In this document: positions 50,711 to 58,145 of the stretch, piece by piece | How positions within the stretch are numbered: position 1 is the stretch's first letter | Layout of the letters: every line of letters begins with the position of its first letter | Origin: JAFGIG01 sp964397545 | Lineage (GTDB): Bacteria > SDB-A | NCBI GenBank assembly: GCA_964397545.1 | Contig: CAYNIW010000016.1 | Location: forward strand, 1 to 58,145 | Direction of reading: 5' to 3' | DNA: 58,145 nucleotides | The notes under the pieces: generated by a model | Databases searched by the model: none | Seen by the model: the letters and a program-made list of their open reading frames with translations, nothing else | What the model was told of the DNA's origin: nothing | Made by a program: the position numbers and the translations under genes

Positions 50711-53700
50711 TTGAGAAAACTTGTTCCCGAGATGATCCTTAAGTCCTTCTCCGAAGGAAAAAGCGAAGGAAATTTCACAGCCTATATTCTGACGGCGGAT
50801 ATTTCCGGATTCACTTCAATTACAGAGGCTCTCGCGGATAAGTCGAGAGAGGGGTCTGAGGTTATATCCGAAACAATAAATTCAATATTCACCCCAGTGA
50901 TTGAATATATTGTATCTTCCCATGGATTTGTCTCCTCATTTGCGGGAGATTCATTTACTTCTCTTTTTCCCGCGGATTCTGTCAAAGCAGAAGAGATTAT
51001 ACAAACAGCTAAAAGAGTGAATTATTTTCTGTCTAAGACAAAGGAGATTAAATCTAAATTTGGAGATTTCCGGTTTTCTGTCCGAGTAGGACTTACAAAA
51101 GGGGAAGTTTTTTGGAAGATATTCCAAAGCGGCGGACGTTCTTTGTTTTTTTTTCACGGGGAGGCTTTGAGAAAATGCGGCAACCTCATAAACGTGCCGC
51201 AGACAACCCCTTTTTCCGTGGACAGTTCTCTTTCCAATGAAATAAGTTCAGCGGTAAATACACATTCCCCCGAAGGCGAAAGCCTATCTTGCCTCGACAG
51301 CGAATGGCTTTATATCCAAAAGCACGAGGATGAGAAACCGGTCAAAAAAGATTTAGACAAAGAATATTTAAACCTTCTTAAGAATTTTTATCCCGAAAAC
51401 ATTTTCAGGATGAAAGAATCAGGGGAGTTCCGAAACGTCGTAACCTGCTTTATCTCTGTTAAAGACGGCTTTTTAAACGATGTTAACGCCGGCCTTATAG
51501 TTAAGACTGCATCAAAATACGGGGCTTACTTAAATAAAATCGATTTCGGTGAAAAAGGATGGATAGCTCTTTTAGTCTTTGGAGCTCCATTAGGGCTCGA
51601 GAAAATGGCAAAAAGAGCTGTCAGTTTCGCATTCGAGACGATTTATCTTCTCGGTGAATCTGTAAGGATAGGCTTGACTTCGGGAACGGTGTATGCGGGA
51701 TTCATAGGAAGCTATAAAAGGTGCGAATACACTGTGATAGGCTCTTGTGTGAACCTTGCTTCCCGAATATCCCAGATATCCGAATGGGGGGAAGTTCTTT
51801 CGGATAAAAATTTCTTTGAAGAATCCAGAACCTTTTGTTCGGCGGAAAAAGAGAGAAAAGAGATAATCAAAGGTTTTGAAGGCAAAGAAACTCTTTTGTA
51901 CTGCTTGAAAGAGCGGAAAAAAATCTTTCAAAGTGAAGTTTTCGAAGGCCCTTTCGTCTCGAGAGAAAATGAGATAGAGGAGCTGAAAAGCATTTTAGGA
52001 GAGTTAAGAAAGAATAAATCCGCCGGAATCATTCTCGTAGAGGGGCCTGCAGGAGTGGGGAAGACGAGATTTCTCAATCACGCCAAAACCACGTTTTGGA
52101 CTGCAAATGAAGTGACATGGTTAAGAACAGTCTGCGATGACCTTTTGAGAGCGAGCTTTCATCCTTTTTTGGAATTGTTAAAAAACTATTTTCAATGCGG
52201 AGAAAACTTCACTGAAAAGGAGAGAAGAGAGAGGTTCGACAGAATTTTCGAAAATCACCTGTCTTCTCTGCCCGATGACGGCATGAAAGAAGGACTAAAC
52301 TTTGGCAGGATTTTTCTCTATGCTCTGCTCGGTTTTAAGGAAGGGTCGGAAGTCTATACAAGATATGACGCCAAAGCGGTTTACGATAACACAATAAACG
52401 CTTTAGTCCTTTTACTCAGGTCTTTTGCCTTGATAAAACCTCTTGTAATAGAGATAGAAGACACTAATTGGATAGACCCGGATTCCCTGAAATTGATAAA
52501 CTATTTGTCAGCGGGATCAGTATCTCTTCCTTTGTGCGTCATTATGTCTTACAGAACCATCCCGGGCAAAGGCTCTCCCCCCTATAAAATATCACATGAC
52601 AAGATTTTCAAGATAACACTCGGGGCAATAAATAGAGAAGACTCAAAATTATATATCACCCAGAGGCTTAAAGAACTCTCCCGAAGCGATAATAGTTTTC
52701 CACAGCCGCTTATAGAAAGAATAACTCAGATAACGGAAGGCAATCCGCTTTTTATGGAGCAGATATTGCTTTTTTTAAAGAACAAAGGAAAACTGACGAG
52801 TCCTGATCTGCCGATTGAAACTGAATTTGAATTTCCCTCAAATATAAACTCATTGATAATTTCGAGAATAGACTTACTTAAATTCAGGCTGAAAGGCCTT
52901 GTCAAAGCAGCGTCGGTTCTCGGGAAAGATTTTGAAACACGCGTTCTGGCAAAAGTAGTCGAGGCGTCAGATATTTCTGAATTTCTCGAAGAGGGGGAAA
53001 GAGAGACGATTTGGTCTCCTTTGTCATTGACTTTTTACGCTTTTCTGCACGCGATGATCCGGGAATGTGTTTACAGAATGCAGTTGATTAAAGATCTCAA
53101 ATCACTCCATAAAAAGGCGGGAGAGGCGATAGAAGAAATGTTCTCAGAAGAGATAGCGGAAAAATATGAAGAACTTTCCCGTCATTTTGAGTTTGCTGAA
53201 GAAGAAGAAAAGCACATTCTCTATCTCTATAAATCCGCTGAAAAACTCGCGTCAAAATACAGATACGCGGACGCGTCCGAATATTTCAAAAAACTCGTCC
53301 ATGCCGTCCTCGCAGGAACTTCTTCAGCTGGAAAACCGGTAAGTCCGGAACAACTTCAAGAGATTGAAAGAAAAACGAAAATGCTGGGTTCGGATATAAA
53401 GTTTGAAAAAGTGCTTATAAACGCCGCCGAGATAGAAAGATTTTTAGGAAACTGGCAAAAAGCTGATGAATACTACTTTTTGGCTCTCGATATTTCACAA
53501 AAGAAAAAAGACGACTACATGAGAGCGCTGACTCAGCGAAACCTCGGCAGGCATATGCTTAACAAAGGCGATTACGACGAAGCTCTTAAAATACTCAGAT
53601 CAGCGGAAAAGTTTTTTAAGGAAAATAAGTTTGAAAAAGAACTCGCTCAGGTCTTCGGAGACCTTGGATTCTTATATGCAAGCCAGGGAGATTACCACAG

Positions 53701-55102
53701 CGCAATGAATTCATACGAAGCTCAGAGGAAAATCTGTGAAAAACAATCAGACGAAAAGGGTTTATCTCAGGTGATGCTCGATGAAGGAGTTGTCTATTGG
53801 AGACAGGGGTATATTGACAAGGCGATGAAAGCTTTTAACAGACAGCTTGAGATATCAAAAAAAATTCAGGATAAAAGACTTTACGCCAGAGCAGTGGGAA
53901 ACATGGGTTTGGCTTTTGCAATGCAGGGAAAATTTGAAAATGCCAAAAAGTGTCTTGAAGAAAATCTGGAAGTTGTCAAAGAGCTCGGAGACCGGGTGGA
54001 GTTGTCAAAAACATACGGAAACCTCGGTGTTCTCAACAAAGACCTCGGAAATTTCAAAGAAGCCGAAAGACTTTACAGCTTAAAACTTTCCGTCGCAAAT
54101 GAAATTGGCGACAGAGCGGAAATTCAGCAGGTGACAGCGAACATGGGCCTCTTGAAGATGGAACTCGGAGACAGCCGAACGGCAAAGAGGTATTTTCTCG
54201 ATTCTCTGGCTATAGCAAAATCTCTTAAAGACGAAAAAGGAAAAGCTTTTATACTCAGAAGCATGGGTCAACTCTATTATTCTATCGGAAAGTTCAGTAA
54301 GTCCATAGAGTATTTCGAAAAGAGCAGAAAGATTTCAGAGGCAATCGGCGAGCAAATAGGTGTATTCACGTGTCTTGGGAACATAGGAATAGCATATACA
54401 GACCTTGGAGAAAACAAAAAGGCTCTAAAATATCTTAAAAATCAGCTGTCTGAAGCAGAGAGAATAGGAAATGATTGGAACAAAATGTATGCCCTGAGAA
54501 ATTACGGATACGCTTGTCTTAAAGGCGGATTTTATACGGAAGGAGATAAATATCTAAAAAAAGCCGGTAAAATATCAACGTCTTTGAATAACGAAAAATT
54601 TTTGCGAGACATTCTTCTTCTCAGGGCGGATCTTGATTTACTGAGCGGTAAATTCAAATCTTGCGAGAAAATGTTAAAATCGGCAGAGTCACTATGCAAT
54701 GATAAGGAAACCCTCGTCTCTGTTGAAATTTTACGCTCCAAAATGCTGTTCTTATCGAACTCAAAAGAAATGAACAAAATAAATACAGTTCTGCGTATGA
54801 TCCGGCTCTACGAAAAAGAACTTTCTGTAAAATGCAGAGCGGACCTGTTATATGAGGTGTCAAAAAATTTCTGCCGTATGCCAAAAAGAGCAAGGATTTC
54901 GATTTTGGAAAAGACAGATAGTATAAAAACACTTTTAGGCGGAAAAAATCCAGATTACACTGCGTTATATTTTCTGCGGGAATCGGAAAAAGCACTCAGA
55001 GAGCTTATAAAATCAAAGCCCTCGAAAGAATTCATTAAAAAACACGATGAGATTGTTAAACTCACTCAAAGGAAGAAATATGCCTCTGCAAAAAAGAAGT
55101 AG
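50711..55102 (+). CDS. Tandem class III cyclase - ATPase - TPR protein, soluble-adenylyl-cyclase-like
   Basis: A 1463-residue protein. Cyclase domain 1 (about 20-190) has metal-binding Asp30 (TADISGFTS) and Asp80 (FAGDSF) but a degenerate C-half. Cyclase domain 2 (about 235-400) lacks those Asp residues but has Lys276 (LNKI) and the Asn348/Arg352 pair in CVNLASRI. A P-loop GPAGVGKT at 445-452 starts an AAA_16/NTPase module; from about 870 on there are about ten TPR repeats. The order C1-C2-NTPase-TPR and the split of catalytic residues match animal soluble adenylyl cyclase. It should make cAMP from one composite site, if active. The start is TTG 50711 with GGAG upstream. Confidence 0.85.
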   Translation: MRKLVPEMILKSFSEGKSEGNFTAYILTADISGFTSITEALADKSREGSEVISETINSIFTPVIEYIVSSHGFVSSFAGDSFTSLFPADSVKAEEIIQTAKRVNYFLSKTKEIKSKFGDFRFSVRVGLTKGEVFWKIFQSGGRSLFFFHGEALRKCGNLINVPQTTPFSVDSSLSNEISSAVNTHSPEGESLSCLDSEWLYIQKHEDEKPVKKDLDKEYLNLLKNFYPENIFRMKESGEFRNVVTCFISVKDGFLNDVNAGLIVKTASKYGAYLNKIDFGEKGWIALLVFGAPLGLEKMAKRAVSFAFETIYLLGESVRIGLTSGTVYAGFIGSYKRCEYTVIGSCVNLASRISQISEWGEVLSDKNFFEESRTFCSAEKERKEIIKGFEGKETLLYCLKERKKIFQSEVFEGPFVSRENEIEELKSILGELRKNKSAGIILVEGPAGVGKTRFLNHAKTTFWTANEVTWLRTVCDDLLRASFHPFLELLKNYFQCGENFTEKERRERFDRIFENHLSSLPDDGMKEGLNFGRIFLYALLGFKEGSEVYTRYDAKAVYDNTINALVLLLRSFALIKPLVIEIEDTNWIDPDSLKLINYLSAGSVSLPLCVIMSYRTIPGKGSPPYKISHDKIFKITLGAINREDSKLYITQRLKELSRSDNSFPQPLIERITQITEGNPLFMEQILLFLKNKGKLTSPDLPIETEFEFPSNINSLIISRIDLLKFRLKGLVKAASVLGKDFETRVLAKVVEASDISEFLEEGERETIWSPLSLTFYAFLHAMIRECVYRMQLIKDLKSLHKKAGEAIEEMFSEEIAEKYEELSRHFEFAEEEEKHILYLYKSAEKLASKYRYADASEYFKKLVHAVLAGTSSAGKPVSPEQLQEIERKTKMLGSDIKFEKVLINAAEIERFLGNWQKADEYYFLALDISQKKKDDYMRALTQRNLGRHMLNKGDYDEALKILRSAEKFFKENKFEKELAQVFGDLGFLYASQGDYHSAMNSYEAQRKICEKQSDEKGLSQVMLDEGVVYWRQGYIDKAMKAFNRQLEISKKIQDKRLYARAVGNMGLAFAMQGKFENAKKCLEENLEVVKELGDRVELSKTYGNLGVLNKDLGNFKEAERLYSLKLSVANEIGDRAEIQQVTANMGLLKMELGDSRTAKRYFLDSLAIAKSLKDEKGKAFILRSMGQLYYSIGKFSKSIEYFEKSRKISEAIGEQIGVFTCLGNIGIAYTDLGENKKALKYLKNQLSEAERIGNDWNKMYALRNYGYACLKGGFYTEGDKYLKKAGKISTSLNNEKFLRDILLLRADLDLLSGKFKSCEKMLKSAESLCNDKETLVSVEILRSKMLFLSNSKEMNKINTVLRMIRLYEKELSVKCRADLLYEVSKNFCRMPKRARISILEKTDSIKTLLGGKNPDYTALYFLRESEKALRELIKSKPSKEFIKKHDEIVKLTQRKKYASAKKK

Positions 55103-55577
55103 TTATATCACCTGGGACGAGTATTTCATGGGCGTGGCTCTTCTTTCTGCCAAAAGGAGCAAAGACCCTTCAACTCAAGTCGGAGCCTGCATTGTGAATT
55201 CAAAAAACAAAATAGTCGGCGTGGGCTACAACGGATTTCCTCTGGGTTGTTCCGATGAGGATTTTCCGTGGGCAAGGCAGGGGTGCTTTCTCGAGACCAA
55301 ATATCCATACGTGTGTCACGCCGAGCTCAACGCGGTCATAAACAAAATCAGCGTGGAGCTCGATGACTGCAGGATATACGTCGGTCTTTTTCCCTGCAAC
55401 GAGTGCGCAAAAGTAATAATACAGTCGGGTATCAAGGAAGTCATTTTCCTTTCGGATAAATACGCTCAAACAGACCAGACAATAGCGGCAAAGAAGATGT
55501 TTGACAGCGCCAACGTTAGATACAGAAAATTTGAAGTTACGAAAAAAAACATAGTGATTGACTTTGAAAATCCTTAA
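55080..55577 (+). CDS. Deoxycytidylate (dCMP) deaminase
   Basis: A 165-residue zinc deaminase converting dCMP to dUMP for thymidylate synthesis. The zinc/catalytic motif is CHAELNAV (His, Glu) and PCNECAK (two Cys); the KDPSTQVGA and GYNGFPLGC segments are typical of dCMP deaminase. ATG 55080 follows AAAGGAAG and lies inside the end of the cyclase gene; it was chosen over an upstream in-frame ATG at 55047. Confidence 0.92.
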   Translation: MPLQKRSSYITWDEYFMGVALLSAKRSKDPSTQVGACIVNSKNKIVGVGYNGFPLGCSDEDFPWARQGCFLETKYPYVCHAELNAVINKISVELDDCRIYVGLFPCNECAKVIIQSGIKEVIFLSDKYAQTDQTIAAKKMFDSANVRYRKFEVTKKNIVIDFENP

Positions 55578-55623
55578 ATGCATTATATCGGCAGATTAGA
55601 AGAATATCCAACGGTGGAGAGAT

Positions 55624-57522
55624 TTGAAAGAAGAAAAGGATTTATCCCGGTATTCCGGTGAAAAAAATCCGGGAAAATTAGAAAGAGAAATTTCCGCAAG
55701 TAAAGATCCTAAAAGAATATTTGGTTTATTGATAGAGCTTTCAGTTCTTCACGAAAAAGAAGGTAAATACCACCTCAGTCTTCCGGCTATTGAAAAAGCA
55801 GCTTCAATTGCCGCAGAACTCAGAAGTGACGATTCGCTCGCTTCGGCATATCATATAGCGGGAAGGCTTTATTACAAAACGAAGAACTACGAAAAATCCA
55901 TTGAAAACTACCTAAATGCCCTTACGCTCAGAGAAAGTCTAAATGATCCGGATAAAATATCCGCTACGTTGAACAATCTCTCGATAGTCTATATAGAAAT
56001 ATTAAAATACGACAATGCGCTCGAATGCCTTCTCAAGGCGCTAAACTGCAGTGAATACACAGGAGATCACAACAGCGTGTCCGGGATATGCAACAATATC
56101 GGTATATTGTATCTCAGAACGGGAGAGGTCGAGAAGGCGAACAGCTATTTTGAAAAATCTCTCAAGATAATGGAAAAAACAGGAAACGAAAAAATCCTTT
56201 CAGATCTATACATGAATATCGGTATTTCTCTTTGCGAAACCGGAGATTACGAAGATTCTCTCGAGTATTTCAAAAAAAGCGCTGATATCAAGCGCAGAAT
56301 CAAAGACGAAAAAGGCATTTCATCCGTGTTTCTCAATCTCGGAAAAGCATACAAATTTTTAGGAAATTATTCCGAGGCTTTGAACCTTCTGAACGAATCC
56401 TTGAATGAGAGAACGGTGTCCGGAGACAAAAAAGATTTGGCGACGGTCAACCACACCATTGGAACCGTTTACATGGAAACAGGGGATATGATAAAGGCTC
56501 TTTCTTTTCTTGAAAAAGCTTATGAGTTTTCCGCTGATATTGACATGCTCTATCATAAAATTGAGATAGTAAAAGACCTTTCGGAGGTGTCGAAAAATCT
56601 CGGCGATTACGACAGGGCATACGAGCTTCTCAAAGAATATTACAGAATCAAAGAAGCGATAAACGACAACGAGAAAAAAACGAAGATGATGGAACTCGAA
56701 CTGAGCCATGAAATAGATAAAATTGAAAGAGAAAACAGAATCCTCACGGAAAAAAACATCGAACTCGAACAGGCGAAAAAAAAAATAGACTTGCAAAAAC
56801 TCGAATTGCAGAAGGTAAACGATGAACTCGCGGGAGTCCTTCAGCTCAAAGAAAACCTTTTGGGGCTGATTTCAAAAGACATAAAAGAGAACATAGGCTC
56901 GATAAAGTCAGTCGCCGAACTTATTTCAATGATGAAAAGAGACGACAAAGACGACTACGGAAGATACCTTAAATCTATAGGCGAAGCAGTCAAAACTTCC
57001 CTCGACCTCATAGAAAAAATAACATTTTTATCCCGTCTTGAAGATTCTACTTTTATTCTGAAACTCGAAAAAAAGAATATAGCTTCACTGCTCGAGCGTG
57101 ATATTCCGGCGCTGAAAAAATCTGCTTCTAAAAAAAACATAGAATTGAAGACAGTCATAAATGAAAAAAACCTGATCGTAATGCTCGATGAAACCTCTTT
57201 TTGTGAGATATTGGAAAACCTGGTTGAAAATGCTGTTCAGCATTCCGAACAGGGTCAAGAAATCCAAATTGAACTTTCTCGAAAATCAGAAAACGCAGTT
57301 CTGACGGTCAGGGACAGAGGAATCCCGCTAATGGCGGATAAAACCAATTCAGTATTCGACAAGTTTGGGTCTTACATGAGAAACGGCATTCACGGAGAGA
57401 GGAATTCCGGGCTTAGCTTTGCCATTGTCAAAAGACTCGTCGAATGCCATAAGGGAAGTATTACGATAAAATCCGATAAGAAGTCAGGAACAGAATTCAA
57501 GATTATATTCCCTTTGGCCTGA
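55624..57522 (+). CDS. TPR protein with histidine-kinase-like C-terminus lacking the phospho-acceptor His
   Basis: A 632-residue cytoplasmic protein. Residues 40-350 hold about seven TPR repeats, related in style to the cyclase protein upstream. A coiled coil (350-410) follows, then a dimerisation-like helix and an HATPase_c domain. In the H-box the expected S-H-D-x-K reads S-K-D-I-K (Lys418), so no acceptor His is present. The N-box LVENAVQHS and a G2-like SGLSFAIVKRLVE with the final GTEFKIIFPL are there; G1 is altered (DRGIPL). It may bind ATP without autophosphorylation. TTG 55624 has GGAG upstream. Confidence 0.8.
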   Translation: MKEEKDLSRYSGEKNPGKLEREISASKDPKRIFGLLIELSVLHEKEGKYHLSLPAIEKAASIAAELRSDDSLASAYHIAGRLYYKTKNYEKSIENYLNALTLRESLNDPDKISATLNNLSIVYIEILKYDNALECLLKALNCSEYTGDHNSVSGICNNIGILYLRTGEVEKANSYFEKSLKIMEKTGNEKILSDLYMNIGISLCETGDYEDSLEYFKKSADIKRRIKDEKGISSVFLNLGKAYKFLGNYSEALNLLNESLNERTVSGDKKDLATVNHTIGTVYMETGDMIKALSFLEKAYEFSADIDMLYHKIEIVKDLSEVSKNLGDYDRAYELLKEYYRIKEAINDNEKKTKMMELELSHEIDKIERENRILTEKNIELEQAKKKIDLQKLELQKVNDELAGVLQLKENLLGLISKDIKENIGSIKSVAELISMMKRDDKDDYGRYLKSIGEAVKTSLDLIEKITFLSRLEDSTFILKLEKKNIASLLERDIPALKKSASKKNIELKTVINEKNLIVMLDETSFCEILENLVENAVQHSEQGQEIQIELSRKSENAVLTVRDRGIPLMADKTNSVFDKFGSYMRNGIHGERNSGLSFAIVKRLVECHKGSITIKSDKKSGTEFKIIFPLA

Positions 57523-57527
57523 AAAAC

Positions 57528-58067
57528 TTAAAAGAAGTCTTTAACCCCTCCGAGAGTGGGCAATTTTTTGTCTTTTTCGGACAGAATAAATGAGCTGACC
57601 GGCCATTTTATTCCTATTTCAGCATCGTCAAATGCTATACCTCGTTCACAGGAAGGGTCGTAGGTTTCCGACACGCAGTATAAAACTTTTGCGAAATCAC
57701 TTGTAACGCAGAATCCGTGGGCAAAACCCACGGGTATGAAAAGTGTTTTGGGAATTGACGAGATGAGCTCAACGCCTGTCCATTTGAGAAATGAAGGGGA
57801 TTTTTTTCTCAGATCGACAGCGACGTCGAAAATGCTACCCTCTGTCACATGAATCAATTTGGCTTGTGCCCTCGGCTCTTTTTGGTAGTGAAGACCTCGG
57901 ACGACATTTTTTCCGGATAACGAGAAGTTTATCTGCTTAATATCTCCGAAACCGAGTTCAGGAGCATTAAACCTGTTGAAGACTTCGAAAAAATATCCTC
58001 TCTCATCGTCATATTTTTCAAGTTCGAAAAGAAGGATCCCTTCCATGGAAAGTTTGGTCATCTTCAT
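57528..58067 (-). CDS. rfbC: dTDP-4-dehydrorhamnose 3,5-epimerase
   Basis: A 179-residue cupin-fold epimerase of dTDP-L-rhamnose synthesis. Signatures: DERGYFFEVFN, the catalytic His in VVRGLHYQ, VTEGSIFDVAVDLR and FIPVGFAHGF. Length is typical. ATG 58067 may overlap the stop of an upstream gene (TGA at 58066-58064), implying a longer rhamnose or polysaccharide operon beyond the window. It converges with the TPR/kinase-like gene, with five bases between stops. Confidence 0.93.
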   Translation of the reverse strand: MKMTKLSMEGILLFELEKYDDERGYFFEVFNRFNAPELGFGDIKQINFSLSGKNVVRGLHYQKEPRAQAKLIHVTEGSIFDVAVDLRKKSPSFLKWTGVELISSIPKTLFIPVGFAHGFCVTSDFAKVLYCVSETYDPSCERGIAFDDAEIGIKWPVSSFILSEKDKKLPTLGGVKDFF

Positions 58068-58145
58068 ATTCTCAGGATTTTAATACAAAATTCTCCATAC
58101 GTGAAGGAGGAAAGCAGGGCTTTGCTTCCTTCTTGGTGGATATCT
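58068..58145 (-). other. 3' end of an upstream gene, frame undecided
   Basis: All three minus-strand frames are open from the edge to near the rfbC start. One ends in a TGA overlapping the rfbC ATG (ending CIKILRI); another ends about ten bases before it (ending ENFVLKS), which loosely resembles a dTDP-4-dehydrorhamnose reductase tail. Too little is visible to choose. Confidence 0.35.

Noticed and set aside
1..58145. CRISPR arrays, rRNA genes or insertion sequences
   Set aside because: No regularly spaced direct repeats, no rRNA signatures and no transposase-like proteins were seen on either strand.

Overview
The window is a gene-dense bacterial chromosome segment (about 52 protein genes, one tRNA, roughly 45% G+C by eye). 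The organism looks like an uncultured Gram-negative or diderm lineage of a candidate-phylum type (FCB / WOR-3 / TA06-like flavour); this is inference. It rests on an outer-membrane-type barrel protein, a lipoprotein, an AgmX/TonB-like periplasmic protein, a GH57 enzyme, DUF3467, a Lys/Ala-rich histone-like protein and a soluble-adenylyl-cyclase-like giant protein. Start-codon use is relaxed: about ten genes start with TTG, several as TTGA or ATGA stop/start overlaps. mreC, the moxR-type ATPase gene and comEC have no ATG/GTG/TTG where their conserved N-termini begin, and appear to use ATA, ATC and ATT.

Layout. 1-3377 (minus): DUF3467 protein, acyl-CoA carboxyltransferase, biotin carrier and a Lon-like AAA protease (cut by the window edge), behind a good promoter. 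3467-9039 (plus): J-domain protein, ComEC, saccharopine dehydrogenase-like protein, MtaB-type methylthiotransferase. 9040-11968: an A+T-richer insertion between mtaB and miaB. It carries a three-gene AbiE-like toxin-antitoxin module with its own promoter and operator plus a decayed metallophosphoesterase, and ends in a second copy of the mtaB 3' tail. 12013-24941 (plus): miaB, mutS, a beta-propeller protein, folC, xseB, ispA, DUF212, dxs, a GAF-GGDEF diguanylate cyclase, an anchored unknown and a nucleoside phosphorylase. 24943-26952: mreB-mreC with their own promoter. 26954-28296 (minus): methyltransferase and an unknown gene. 28381-32224 (plus): recJ, pgeF-like, AgmX/PglI-like protein, tautomerase. 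32228-36766 (minus): transglutaminase lipoprotein, glyA, rpiB, trmFO.

36799-57522 (plus): Xer recombinase, rhomboid protease, MoxR ATPase, DUF3108 protein, mannose-1-phosphate guanylyltransferase, rdgB, tRNA-Pro(UGG), a short anchored protein, GH57 enzyme, HEAT protein with a CFI-box-like C-terminus, histone-like mini-protein followed by a hairpin-rich stretch, barrel protein, amidohydrolase, L,D-transpeptidase, CapA-like phosphatase, VTT membrane protein, a 1463-residue cyclase-ATPase-TPR protein, dCMP deaminase and a TPR/histidine-kinase-like protein whose phospho-acceptor His is replaced. 57528-58067 (minus): rfbC.

The most interesting points are: (1) the AbiE-like island bracketed by a duplicated mtaB tail; (2) a bacterial protein with the C1-C2-NTPase-TPR plan of animal soluble adenylyl cyclase, with catalytic residues split between its two cyclase domains in the same way; (3) near-cognate start codons behind strong ribosome binding sites; (4) a histone-like gene followed by four hairpins; (5) hints of leaderless transcription for the J-domain gene and miaB.
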